Source: Enterobacterales bacterium (GTDB lineage: Bacteria > Pseudomonadota > Gammaproteobacteria > Enterobacterales > Enterobacteriaceae). Taken from it: DNA of 34,777 nucleotides. The position numbers and the translations under genes were made by a program. The notes below the pieces were generated by a model that saw nothing but the letters and a program-made list of their open reading frames with translations, made no database searches and was not told the DNA's origin. Below are positions 1-7,509 of this stretch, piece by piece. The first letter of the stretch is position 1. Every line of letters starts with the position of its first letter. The DNA lies in NCBI GenBank assembly GCA_015654745.1, contig JAATGH010000065.1:1-34777 (forward strand), given 5' to 3'.

Positions 1-166
1 CGGTCAGCGTCGCGGCGGTGGCAATGGCCGCATCAACGGCGTTGCCGCCGGCCAGTAACACGGAATTACCGGCCTGGGCGGCTATCGGGTGGGACGTGGC
101 GACTACGTTGCGGGCGAACAGCGGAGCCCGCGTGGTGGGATAAGGATTTTGCCAGTTAAAGGTCAT
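1..166 (-). CDS. Gamma-glutamyltransferase-superfamily hydrolase, N-terminal part (cut by window edge)
   Basis: Only the first 55 codons lie in the window. The translation begins MTFNWQNPYPTTRAPLFARN and continues VVATSHPIAAQAG...LAGGNAVDAAIATAATLT. The 'VATSHPLAAQAG-x-LxxGGNAVDAAxA' block is the classic start of the gamma-glutamyltranspeptidase (GGT) family of Ntn-hydrolases. The lack of a signal peptide and the FARN/VATSHP start resemble the cytoplasmic YwrD/HpxW branch, which includes oxamate amidohydrolase, more than periplasmic Ggt. The ATG at 164-166 overlaps the stop of the upstream CoA ligase (ATGA), so the two are probably translationally coupled. The catalytic threonine is outside the window. 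Family is confident; substrate is unknown. Confidence 0.85.
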   Translation of the reverse strand, partial: MTFNWQNPYPTTRAPLFARNVVATSHPIAAQAGNSVLLAGGNAVDAAIATAATLT

Positions 167-1707
167 GCTGGGGCTCCAGGGTAGGCCGACGCGGACGCGT
201 CGCGCGGGTGAATGCGTTGTTCGGCCGCCAGCAGCAGCGCGCGACGGTCGATTTTATTGGTACCGGCCAGCGGGAAAGATTCCACCAGCCAAATATGGCG
301 CGGATGCAGGTAGGCCGGACCCTGTTCGAGGGCAAAGGCTTTCAGTTCCGCCTCCGTTGCCCGCCGTCCCGGCCGCAGAATCACCCAGGCAACCGGTTTG
401 GTACCCTTGATCTCGTCGGTCACCGGAACCACGCAGGCTTGTTGCACCGCGGGATGGCGTTCGATCAAGGCTTCCACTTCGCTGGGATAGATGTTCTCGG
501 CGCCGCTGACGAACATATCGTCCAGACGTCCGACGAAGGTATGGAACCCCTGGTCATCACGTTCAAAGACATCGCCGGTGATATAAAAGCCGTCGTCGGT
601 AAACGGCGAAGGGAGATCGGGGCGCTGGTGATACCCCTGCATCAGGCCCGGGCTTTTCAGCTCAAGGATGCCTCGCTGTCCTAGCCGTCCGAGCGGATCG
701 CGCAGGCGCAAGCGCACCTGCCCATGGGCATGCCCGGCGGATCGCCTGGGGGTGGCAATCCCGTCCGGATGCGGGCCGAATACCACCGGCCCGCCTTCGG
801 TGGTGCCGTAAGCGTTAATAATCCGCGCCGCCGGCAGCAAATGGGCGATTTGCGCAAACAGACTGTCGGTCACCGGCGCCGAACCCATGCGTACTACTCT
901 GACGCTGGTGAGGTCGCTTTGCTGCAACAGGTTTTTTTCCTGCAGCATCATGGCGATCATCGGCGGCACCGCCGTCAGCCAACTGCAGCGGTAGCGGGCA
1001 ATCGCGCGGATATATTCCGCGGCGTTGAACTGAGGCAGCAGGACGGTGGTAACATGACTGGCCAGGGTCAAGAGTACCAGCGCCAGGGCATTCATATGGT
1101 ACAGTGGGGCGGCGACAAGTACCCGTTCGCCCTCCAGTTCATGGGCGGCCAGCCGCGTTTGTACGACCCAGTGATGGCTGGCATGGGTCAACCGGACCCC
1201 TTTCGGCATTCCGGTGGAACCGGAGGTGTACAACAACAGCGCGAGATCATCCGGTCCGGCGGCAAAGGGCGTGAATTCACCAGGATCGGCAAACGCGTCG
1301 AGGCCGTCCGCCGCCGCGGATTCAAATACGACCCGCGGTAGCGCGAGGGTAGGGCCGCAGAGCTTGTCGGCATCGCCCATCAGCAGGCGTGCGCCGCTGT
1401 CTTGCAGAATCTTATCCAGGGTGGCGACGGGAAATTTGAAATTGATCGGCACCGCTACCAGCCCGGCGCGCAGAATGCCTAGCAGGCTGGCGATATAATC
1501 GATGGAATTGCGGCCGAGAATGGCGACCCGCTCCCCTGGCTGATAACCGCGTCCCCGCAGCGCGCGGGCAATGCCGTCGGCCCGCTCGCCAAGGTGATCA
1601 AAAGCGATTTCACGCGCGCCGCCATCGGCCGCAGGGGCGATGAACGCCAACTGCCGCCCCGGGCGCCGGCTGTCGAATCCAGTACCTAAATTGGTGGTTT
1701 GTATCAT
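163..1707 (-). CDS. AMP-forming acyl-CoA ligase (class I adenylate-forming enzyme)
   Basis: A 514-residue protein of the ANL superfamily, which activates a carboxylic acid as acyl-AMP and transfers it to CoA. Visible motifs are the phosphate loop TSGSTGMPK (161-169), AYGTTE (299-304), the GD of the hinge region (378-379) followed by GRLDDMFVSGAENIYPSEVE (393-412), and the catalytic lysine in TNKIDR (K485). Length is typical. The open frame continues 21 codons upstream, but the ATG at 1705-1707 overlaps the stop of the VOC gene (ATGA) and matches the family start, so it was chosen. The gene lies between a VOC protein and a GGT-type hydrolase, downstream of an ABC importer. This suggests it activates an imported or hydrolytically released acid. 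The acyl specificity cannot be read from the sequence. Confidence 0.92.
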   Translation of the reverse strand: MIQTTNLGTGFDSRRPGRQLAFIAPAADGGAREIAFDHLGERADGIARALRGRGYQPGERVAILGRNSIDYIASLLGILRAGLVAVPINFKFPVATLDKILQDSGARLLMGDADKLCGPTLALPRVVFESAAADGLDAFADPGEFTPFAAGPDDLALLLYTSGSTGMPKGVRLTHASHHWVVQTRLAAHELEGERVLVAAPLYHMNALALVLLTLASHVTTVLLPQFNAAEYIRAIARYRCSWLTAVPPMIAMMLQEKNLLQQSDLTSVRVVRMGSAPVTDSLFAQIAHLLPAARIINAYGTTEGGPVVFGPHPDGIATPRRSAGHAHGQVRLRLRDPLGRLGQRGILELKSPGLMQGYHQRPDLPSPFTDDGFYITGDVFERDDQGFHTFVGRLDDMFVSGAENIYPSEVEALIERHPAVQQACVVPVTDEIKGTKPVAWVILRPGRRATEAELKAFALEQGPAYLHPRHIWLVESFPLAGTNKIDRRALLLAAEQRIHPRDASASAYPGAPA

Positions 1708-2486
1708 GGTATAAACTCGAGTAGCGTGGTCACGTCGGGCAGGGCGATCTGTAACCGCCCATCGCGCCATCTTAGCGGCAGCGCCAATGCCTCGGCATCT
1801 CGGGCAATCCTGGTAAGGTCGCCCCCCTGGAAATGGATCGCCGCAAACCTATCCCGCCCAGGCGACGGCAGCGGCAGGCCCGCGAATAGCCGGGCGAAAA
1901 CGTCTTCATCGACAATGTTCAGCCTGAACCGCGCGGTGTTGCCTAACCTGGCGTAATGTTGCTCGGCGCTCATGACGTCGCCGGCGATGATGGTCAGGGC
2001 GGTAATGCCGGTAACCTGGTTTGGGTGCGAGAGCCACTCCGGCCGCCATACCCACTCCGGGGTATGATGTTGGCAGAAGTAGACCCGACCGGCGGAAAAC
2101 TCACCCGCCGCGAGGCGAACCGTGGTGAAGCGGGCCAGCCCGTGGCGATCGCCGCTTATCACTTCACGGGAAAACTCTTGTACCGGCTGCAGGGTAAAAC
2201 CGGCCTCGTCCAGGCGCCGGGCGGTGCGCCGGGCGTCGCCGGTGGCAAATACCAGGCCGTCAATACCGACCGGGCTGTCCAGCAACTCCTGGCGAATCGG
2301 GTCGGTTCCGGTTGGCAGGCCCACGATCTCCAGATACCGATCGGCAAACATGATCAAATGGTTAAGCGAACCCAGCGAGTGATAGCCTCTGGGTGTTAGG
2401 GTAAAGCCTAATTTTTGAAAGCGCTCCGCCGTTTTTTCAATGGCAAAATGGGTATTGATGACCAGGTGATCCAACGGGATGCCCAT
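1704..2486 (-). CDS. VOC-superfamily glyoxalase-like protein
   Basis: A 260-residue protein starting MGIPLDHLVINTHFAIEKTA. The early LDHLVIN strand (H7 is a possible metal ligand), the later FADRYLEIVGL segment and a second half beginning GITALTIIAGDVMSAEQHYA fit the two-module glyoxalase-like VOC fold (Pfam Glyoxalase_3 type). Members include dioxygenases, isomerases and epimerases, so the reaction is not assigned. A strong AGGAGG begins within the stop codon of the preceding thioesterase gene and lies 8 nt from the ATG. Its own stop overlaps the CoA-ligase start. It is probably an enzyme of the same catabolic pathway. Confidence 0.75.
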   Translation of the reverse strand: MGIPLDHLVINTHFAIEKTAERFQKLGFTLTPRGYHSLGSLNHLIMFADRYLEIVGLPTGTDPIRQELLDSPVGIDGLVFATGDARRTARRLDEAGFTLQPVQEFSREVISGDRHGLARFTTVRLAAGEFSAGRVYFCQHHTPEWVWRPEWLSHPNQVTGITALTIIAGDVMSAEQHYARLGNTARFRLNIVDEDVFARLFAGLPLPSPGRDRFAAIHFQGGDLTRIARDAEALALPLRWRDGRLQIALPDVTTLLEFIP

Positions 2487-2498
2487 AACTTATTCCTC

Positions 2499-2915
2499 CT
2501 AGGCGGTGGCGGTGGCGTAGAGGCCCCGGCCGCTGGCGACCAGCCGGCCTTCACGGTCGAATATCCGCGCCTCGGCGCTGGAGAACTGTTTGCCGACCTT
2601 GATAACGGTGCCGACGGCGGTTAAATCACCGCGCGCCGGGCGATGATAATCCACCCGTACATCCAGCGTTGGGACTCCCTTGCCGGTAAAGGCCACCAGC
2701 GCCCAGTCGGCGGTTAAGTCCACCAGGGCGGCGAGTATTCCACCGTGGGTATATCCGCCGGCCGGGTTGACCACCCACTCCTCGCGCCATTTTGCGCTGA
2801 GCGTGATCTCTCCTTCCGCCACGCTGAGGACTTCCAATCCAAGCCATTGGTGGTAAGGGCCTTTTAACAGTTTTTCCTGTACGTCGGCCACGTTGGGTAC
2901 GGTAATGTCGCTCAT
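2499..2915 (-). CDS. PaaI-family hotdog thioesterase
   Basis: A 138-residue single hotdog-domain protein. It has the PaaI/YdiI-type active-site region NPAGGYTHGGILAALVD (50-66), with N50, the HGG at 57-59 and D66 in the positions used by acyl-CoA thioesterases. The C-terminal strand GRLVASGRGLYA is also typical. It would hydrolyse a (possibly aromatic) acyl-CoA, which fits a CoA ligase two genes downstream: the pair could form and clear a CoA intermediate, or the thioesterase could rescue trapped CoA. An AGGAG precedes the ATG by about 6 nt. A 98-bp gap separates it from the upstream oxidoreductase, the widest in this operon. Confidence 0.85.
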   Translation of the reverse strand: MSDITVPNVADVQEKLLKGPYHQWLGLEVLSVAEGEITLSAKWREEWVVNPAGGYTHGGILAALVDLTADWALVAFTGKGVPTLDVRVDYHRPARGDLTAVGTVIKVGKQFSSAEARIFDREGRLVASGRGLYATATA

Positions 2916-3013
2916 TAATTACTCCTAGGTGCCGGCGGGTTGCCGGCCAGGTCATAGTGGGATGCATCGTGGAATAGCCCCGAACGGAAAGTCACGGGGC
3001 CGCAATAGGGCCG

Positions 3014-4030
3014 CTACGGGGTGACAATCACTTTGCCCAACACCTCGCGATCGCGAATTAACCGCAGTCCTTCCGCCGCCTGCTCCAGAGGCAATACGCG
3101 ATCGATCATCGGGTCGATCCGGCCGTCGGCAATCATGGCCAGCAGGTCTTCCAGATTATCGCGGTAAAAACTGTTCGATCCCTTGATGGTTAATTCGAAG
3201 CTCCAGATATAACGCAGGTCTTCCTGCGGGTCATAACCCGCGGTAGCGCCGCACACCAACAGGATACCGCCGCGTTTCAGGCACTTAAGCGACGGCCGCC
3301 AGGTTTCGCCACCGGTAAAGTTGATGACCACGTCCACACCGCCTTCATGAGTGCGCCGCTGGGGTTTGCCGTACTGTCCGATAGCCCATTTGGCAAAATC
3401 GGTCTCGCGGTAATTCACCACATGGTCCGCGCCCAGCGCGGTTAACGCGCTGGCCTTCTGCTCGCTGCCCGCGCAGGCGATCACTTCCGCCCCAAGATGC
3501 TTAGCCAAGATCACGCAGGCGGTGCCGACGCCGCCGCTGGCGCCGAGGATTAACACCCGATCGCCGGCTTTAACCGTCTTATGGGTGATTAACATGCGGT
3601 GGGCCGTGCCGTAGGCCACCGGCAGCGCGGCGGCCTGTTCGAAGCTGACCGAGTCCGGCAACGGGATCAGTTGGGCGGCATCCACCGCGGCATATTCCGC
3701 CATGCCGCCGTCGGTCATCTCGCCCATCAGGCCGACGCCTGGTTTCAGCGGATTTACCAGAACCCGGTCGCCCACCGACCAGCCGGTGACGTCGTCCGCC
3801 ACTTCGGTAATAGTGCCCGCCAAATCCAGGCCGATGGTCACCGGCAGCGGCACTTTGATTCCCGGCATGCCTTTAACCGTGAACACATCGTGATAATTGA
3901 ACGATGACGCGCCCACCCGCACCACCACATGTCCGGCCGCGGCGTGAGGACGCGGTTTATCGGTAACGACCCGTAACCGGTCGAGATCGCCGTGTTGGTC
4001 TAACACCAGTGCCTTCATAACGTTGCTCAC
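3014..4030 (-). CDS. Zinc-independent MDR oxidoreductase (quinone oxidoreductase/enoyl reductase type)
   Basis: A 338-residue medium-chain dehydrogenase/reductase. The nucleotide-binding glycine motif is GASGGVG (163-169). The catalytic-zinc positions of alcohol dehydrogenases are replaced (SSFNYHD instead of a Cys motif, GLDLAG instead of GHE), and there is no four-cysteine structural-zinc loop. This places it with NAD(P)H-dependent quinone oxidoreductases and enoyl-thioester reductases rather than true alcohol dehydrogenases. An alternative start is Met5 at 4018. It sits 13 bp after the binding-protein gene and belongs to the same transcription unit. It may reduce an enone or enoyl-CoA intermediate, which is inference. 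Confidence 0.85.
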   Translation of the reverse strand: MSNVMKALVLDQHGDLDRLRVVTDKPRPHAAAGHVVVRVGASSFNYHDVFTVKGMPGIKVPLPVTIGLDLAGTITEVADDVTGWSVGDRVLVNPLKPGVGLMGEMTDGGMAEYAAVDAAQLIPLPDSVSFEQAAALPVAYGTAHRMLITHKTVKAGDRVLILGASGGVGTACVILAKHLGAEVIACAGSEQKASALTALGADHVVNYRETDFAKWAIGQYGKPQRRTHEGGVDVVINFTGGETWRPSLKCLKRGGILLVCGATAGYDPQEDLRYIWSFELTIKGSNSFYRDNLEDLLAMIADGRIDPMIDRVLPLEQAAEGLRLIRDREVLGKVIVTP

Positions 4031-4043
4031 TTAATACCCCTGC

Positions 4044-5027
4044 TTATTTGATGGATTTGGCGGCCAGGTAGGGGCGGGTGTCGAACAGGTTGTCATTCAA
4101 CTCGCCCTTAATGGTGCCGCTGTCGATGAATACCTGATGCTCACGTTTAAGCGTATCGATATCCGCCGGCTCAAAATCAATGCGGTTCATGCTCTCCCAG
4201 CGGCCAACGTAGACGCGGGCGTCTTTGGCCGGCAGGTTGGCCTGCTTTTGCAAAATATCCGCGACCGCCTCGGGATTGGCTTTGCCCCAGGCCAGCGTAT
4301 CGCGCAGCGCCGCGATGACCCGCGCCACCGTTTCAGGATGCTGCTCAATTAACTCGCTGCGTACCGCGCCTACGCCGATGTAAGGTACGGCGGAGGAGTG
4401 GGTCAGCTTTTTCCATTCATCAGCAAAGTTGCCGATGGGGGTGACCCGCAAATCGTCGAGCTGGTTGATCGTCAAGGTTCTCAGCGCCGCGGCATCAACC
4501 TGCTTTTGCGCCAGGAATTGCGCCAGACGCGACTCGTTACCGCCAACCAGGGCGAAATCCGCAGGTTTGATCTGATAGTTTTGTTGCAGAATGGAGCTGG
4601 CGATCACCGCCACCGACGAGCCGGCGGGGGACATGCCGATTTTTTTCCCTTTTAGCTGTGCCAGGCTGGTAATCGGGGAACCTTCCGGCACGACAAACTG
4701 CACATCGGCGGGTTGGGTGGCGGCGAAGATCTTGATGGGCACGCCTTCGGAGGCGGTGCTGAATACCCCGGCCAACGGGGCGCCGAACGCCAAATCTATC
4801 GATCCGGACGCCAGGGCTTTAATGGGGGCGTTAACATCGGGAAAGTGTACAAATTCGGCGTCTATGCCCCGTTTGGCCAGAAAATCACGGCTTTCCAATA
4901 CCGCCCCGTAGCCTAGGCTGACGCCGCTGGTCCAATAGCCGATACGGATTTTTTCCGCTGCCTGGGAACTTAGGGCAAACAGTACCCCCGCGACCAGCGT
5001 GGCCGCCATTACGACGTTTTTTTTCAT
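4044..5027 (-). CDS. ABC transporter periplasmic binding protein (SsuA/TauA/NMT1 type)
   Basis: A 327-residue protein with a clear Sec signal peptide (KK, a hydrophobic run to about residue 20, then SSQA-A, cleavage near 23-24). The mature start KIRIGYWTSGVSLGYGAVLE and the segment GSIDLAFGAPLAGVFSTASEGVPIKIFAA (about 73-101) are typical of NMT1/THI5-like and sulfonate/taurine/nitrate-binding proteins. The family binds small anions such as aliphatic sulfonates, taurine, nitrate, aromatic acids or pyrimidine precursors. The ligand here is unknown. The gene follows its permease by 5 bp, completing an ATPase-permease-binding protein importer. Confidence 0.9.
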   Translation of the reverse strand: MKKNVVMAATLVAGVLFALSSQAAEKIRIGYWTSGVSLGYGAVLESRDFLAKRGIDAEFVHFPDVNAPIKALASGSIDLAFGAPLAGVFSTASEGVPIKIFAATQPADVQFVVPEGSPITSLAQLKGKKIGMSPAGSSVAVIASSILQQNYQIKPADFALVGGNESRLAQFLAQKQVDAAALRTLTINQLDDLRVTPIGNFADEWKKLTHSSAVPYIGVGAVRSELIEQHPETVARVIAALRDTLAWGKANPEAVADILQKQANLPAKDARVYVGRWESMNRIDFEPADIDTLKREHQVFIDSGTIKGELNDNLFDTRPYLAAKSIK

Positions 5028-5032
5028 GGTAT

Positions 5033-5806
5033 TTATTCCTGTGTACGTTGTTTCCAGCGAAAGAGGTGGCGTTCCAAGGGTTTGAGCAGACCGCCTTCAA
5101 GCAATAACATCATGGCCACCAGCAGTAGGGTCCAGGCGAATACCTGATCGGTTTGCACCAGATCGCCGGCTTGGCGCAGGCGATAACCGATACCATCCGA
5201 TGCGCCCAGCGTTTCGGCCACCAGCGACACGCGCCAGCCAAAACCAAACGCCAGCCGGGCGCCGGAAAAAAAATAGGGCAAAATGGTGGGCAGATAGATT
5301 TTGCGTAGCGTTTGCAGGCGAGTCAGGCGAAAGCTGCGCGCCAGCTCGACAAATTGTGCGTCCACGGTTTGCGCGCCCTGCCAGACATTCGTCAAGATCA
5401 GCGGCATGGCGGTCATAAACACGACAAACACCGTCGTCGCGCCGGAGATACCAAACCAGATAATGGCGAAGATTGCCCATATTGCCGAGGATACGGTGTT
5501 GAATACCGCCAGCAGCGGTTCAAAAAAACGGGCCAGCGCGCGGCTGGCGCCCAGCGCCAGGCCAAAGAGCGTGCCGACCAGCGTGGCCAGCAGAAAGCCC
5601 GCCACCACCCTTGAAAAGGTGATGCCAATATCGTGCAGCAGATTTTCACCCCGCCACAAGGCGAGTAATGCCTGCCAGGTTTTTAGCGGTCCCGGCAATA
5701 CAAAGGCTGGCATATGCTGCGACGCGATCCACCAGACCGCCAGGAAGATGCCCAATAGCACTAACCGCTGGGCCAGCAGGCTTAACCAGGAAACGGTGGT
5801 TTTCAT
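5033..5806 (-). CDS. ABC transporter inner-membrane permease (SsuC/TauC type)
   Basis: A 257-residue polytopic membrane protein starting MKTTVSWLSLLAQRLVLLG. It carries the binding-protein-dependent transport loop ELARSFRLTRLQTLRKIYLP (EAA-like motif contacting the ATPase) and about six hydrophobic segments. The open frame extends 53 codons upstream into the ATPase gene, but that extension is hydrophilic and proline-rich. The ATG at 5804-5806 lies one base beyond the ATPase stop, so it is the preferred start. It forms the channel of the importer encoded by its neighbours. Confidence 0.9.
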   Translation of the reverse strand: MKTTVSWLSLLAQRLVLLGIFLAVWWIASQHMPAFVLPGPLKTWQALLALWRGENLLHDIGITFSRVVAGFLLATLVGTLFGLALGASRALARFFEPLLAVFNTVSSAIWAIFAIIWFGISGATTVFVVFMTAMPLILTNVWQGAQTVDAQFVELARSFRLTRLQTLRKIYLPTILPYFFSGARLAFGFGWRVSLVAETLGASDGIGYRLRQAGDLVQTDQVFAWTLLLVAMMLLLEGGLLKPLERHLFRWKQRTQE

Positions 5807-5807
5807 C

Positions 5808-6575
5808 TTAAACCTCCAGCCTGAGCAGCCGCGACCGTTCGGCGACCGAAGGTTCGGTGGGGATTCGGGGGCGGGGCAGTGCAATATCGATAATCCGGTG
5901 GATGCGCCCCGGATTGGGTTTAAGCAATACCACCCGATCGGCCAAGACCACGGCCTCCTCGACATCGTGAGTGACCATGACCACGGTCACGCCTTTGAGC
6001 CGTTGGATGCGTAGCAATTCGTCATGCATCACGCTGCGGGTTTGCGGATCGAGTTTCGAAAAGGGTTCGTCCATTAATAGTATCTCCGGTTCCACCACCA
6101 GGCTGCGAGCCAGCGCCACCCGGCTGCGCATACCGCCGGAAAGCTGATGCGGCCAGGCATGGCGAAAATCATGCAGCCCGACCAACCGCAGGGCGTCCTC
6201 GACCCGGCCACGGCGGGATGAGTGGCTTAATTTGCTGTTTTCTAACCCGAAATTGACGTTTTGCTGTACATTGCGCCAAGGCAGCAACCGATCCTCCTGA
6301 AACAAATAGGCCACCCTCTCCCAATGGCTGAACTGGCCTGCGGGCTTACCCTGAATCAGCACTTCACCCCGATCCGGTGCCAATAGACCAGATAGGATAT
6401 TGAGCAGGGTACTTTTGCCGCAGCCAGACGCCCCCAGTAGCGCGAGGATCTCCCCTTGGCGTACCCCAAGCGAAATATTGTCCAACACCTCTAGTGAACC
6501 GAAGCGCTTGCCGATGCTTTCGGTACGGATAATGTCAAGGGTCGTGGGTTCAATGTCTAAGGAGATGGCGCTCAT
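5808..6575 (-). CDS. ABC transporter ATPase (SsuB/TauB type)
   Basis: A 255-residue nucleotide-binding subunit. Walker A is GASGCGKST (48-56), the Q-loop is LFQED (Q93), the signature is LSGGM (145-149), Walker B is LLMDEP (166-171) and the switch histidine is H203 (THDVEEAV). These details match the nitrate/sulfonate/taurine ATPase subfamily. The ATG at 6573-6575 overlaps the stop of the GntR-family regulator (ATGA), so regulator and importer are likely expressed as one coupled transcript. Confidence 0.93.
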   Translation of the reverse strand: MSAISLDIEPTTLDIIRTESIGKRFGSLEVLDNISLGVRQGEILALLGASGCGKSTLLNILSGLLAPDRGEVLIQGKPAGQFSHWERVAYLFQEDRLLPWRNVQQNVNFGLENSKLSHSSRRGRVEDALRLVGLHDFRHAWPHQLSGGMRSRVALARSLVVEPEILLMDEPFSKLDPQTRSVMHDELLRIQRLKGVTVVMVTHDVEEAVVLADRVVLLKPNPGRIHRIIDIALPRPRIPTEPSVAERSRLLRLEV

Positions 6576-7288
6576 TGATAGGTGCTCCTCTCAAGTATGG
6601 GCAGCACGGCGCCGCCTCTGCTCAAGGTGGCGTACACTTTCTCAAGGGTCATGGCCTGAAAGGTTTCGATATGGCGGCGGGCGATAAGCTCGACCCGTTT
6701 GGCATCGCCATCTATAAAGGCCTGAATCATGGCATTATGATCGTGTTTGATTTCAGGTTTGGTTTTTTGCACGTTAAAGCCCAGAGCCACCAGCCGCGAC
6801 ATTTCATCCATAAGGCTTGAGAGGGTGCGGATCAGATGGTTATTGCCCGAAGCCCTGGCGATAGCCAGATGAAAACGCTTATTGGCGTTCATAAACACAT
6901 CGATCTGTTCCGGCAAGGGTGCCCGCAGTTCCACCCGGCAGGCGGCTTCCAGTTCGCGCAATTGCGCGATATTGACTTTGCCTACCGCCAGGCGGGCCGC
7001 GAAAGGTTCCAACTGAATGCGTAAAGAGAAAATTTCCTCCACGTCCCGCACGGTAATCGGCGCGATGCGATAGCCTTTGCGCGGACGGGATTCCACCAGA
7101 TGGTCTTGACTCAAGCGCGCCAACGCCACGCGGCAGCTGCTTTTGCCCAGGCCATAATTTTCCATCAATTCGGATTCGGTGATCATGGCGCCGGGCAGGA
7201 TGCGGCAGCAGAGAATGTCATGGCGAATGCGAAGATAAGCGATATCACCCAGGGGCAAATCCGCGCCGACATCGTTTAATAGGGCCAT
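6572..7288 (-). CDS. GntR-family (FadR subfamily, FCD domain) transcriptional regulator
   Basis: A 238-residue protein with an N-terminal winged helix (about 15-78; ITESELMENYGLGKSSCRVALARLSQDHLVES) and a C-terminal all-helical FCD effector domain (about 85-220). The FCD signatures are FHLAIARASGNNHL and the late histidine in RRHIETF. FCD regulators usually sense a carboxylic acid that is a substrate or intermediate of the genes they control. This is the first gene of the run 1-7288, so it probably regulates the importer/CoA-ligase operon and itself. A 12-bp palindrome at 7398-7409 is a candidate operator. Confidence 0.9.
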   Translation of the reverse strand: MALLNDVGADLPLGDIAYLRIRHDILCCRILPGAMITESELMENYGLGKSSCRVALARLSQDHLVESRPRKGYRIAPITVRDVEEIFSLRIQLEPFAARLAVGKVNIAQLRELEAACRVELRAPLPEQIDVFMNANKRFHLAIARASGNNHLIRTLSSLMDEMSRLVALGFNVQKTKPEIKHDHNAMIQAFIDGDAKRVELIARRHIETFQAMTLEKVYATLSRGGAVLPILERSTYQ

Positions 7289-7397
7289 CTGATCCTCTTT
7301 TCGCTGGTCTGTGGGCTGCTCACAGGGCTGTTCTGGAGCGCTTAAGTGGGATCAGTGTAGGGGGAGGGCGTTTTATCAGGCAAATAAGAAATTATGA

Positions 7398-7409
7398 TAG
7401 CTATAGCTA
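7398..7409. promoter_or_regulatory. Palindrome TAGCTATAGCTA, candidate GntR-family operator
   Basis: A perfect 12-bp self-complementary sequence about 110 bp upstream of the GntR-family gene, followed on the plus strand by another TAGCT after six A residues. On the minus strand a possible promoter, TTGCCT followed after 18 bp by TACACT, lies between the palindrome and the gene. The 221-bp intergenic stretch (7289-7509) contains nothing else obvious except the hairpin at 7433-7470. Confidence 0.35.
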
Positions 7410-7432
7410 AAAAATAGCTTAACTGGGCGGCT

Positions 7433-7470
7433 CACAACCCCCCTTCTGCATACTGAGGGGGGGGATTGTG
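7433..7470 (-). terminator. C/G-run hairpin, possible terminator after the dehydratase gene
   Basis: CACAACCCCCC and GGGGGGGGATTGTG form an imperfect inverted repeat (one mismatch in an otherwise 11-bp stem) around an 11-14 nt loop. It lies 40 bp downstream of the stop of the talarate dehydratase gene on the minus strand. There is no T tract, so intrinsic termination is uncertain. A smaller GGCC-ATC-GGCC hairpin lies between it and the gene. Confidence 0.35.
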
Positions 7471-7509
7471 GTGGCGAAAGGCCATCGGCCTGTTTGGTCA
7501 AAAATCCGC

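Noticed and set aside
5807..5965. 53-residue N-terminal extension of the SsuC-like permease frame
   Set aside because: It overlaps the ATPase gene and lacks membrane character. The ATG at 5806 sits one base after the ATPase stop.
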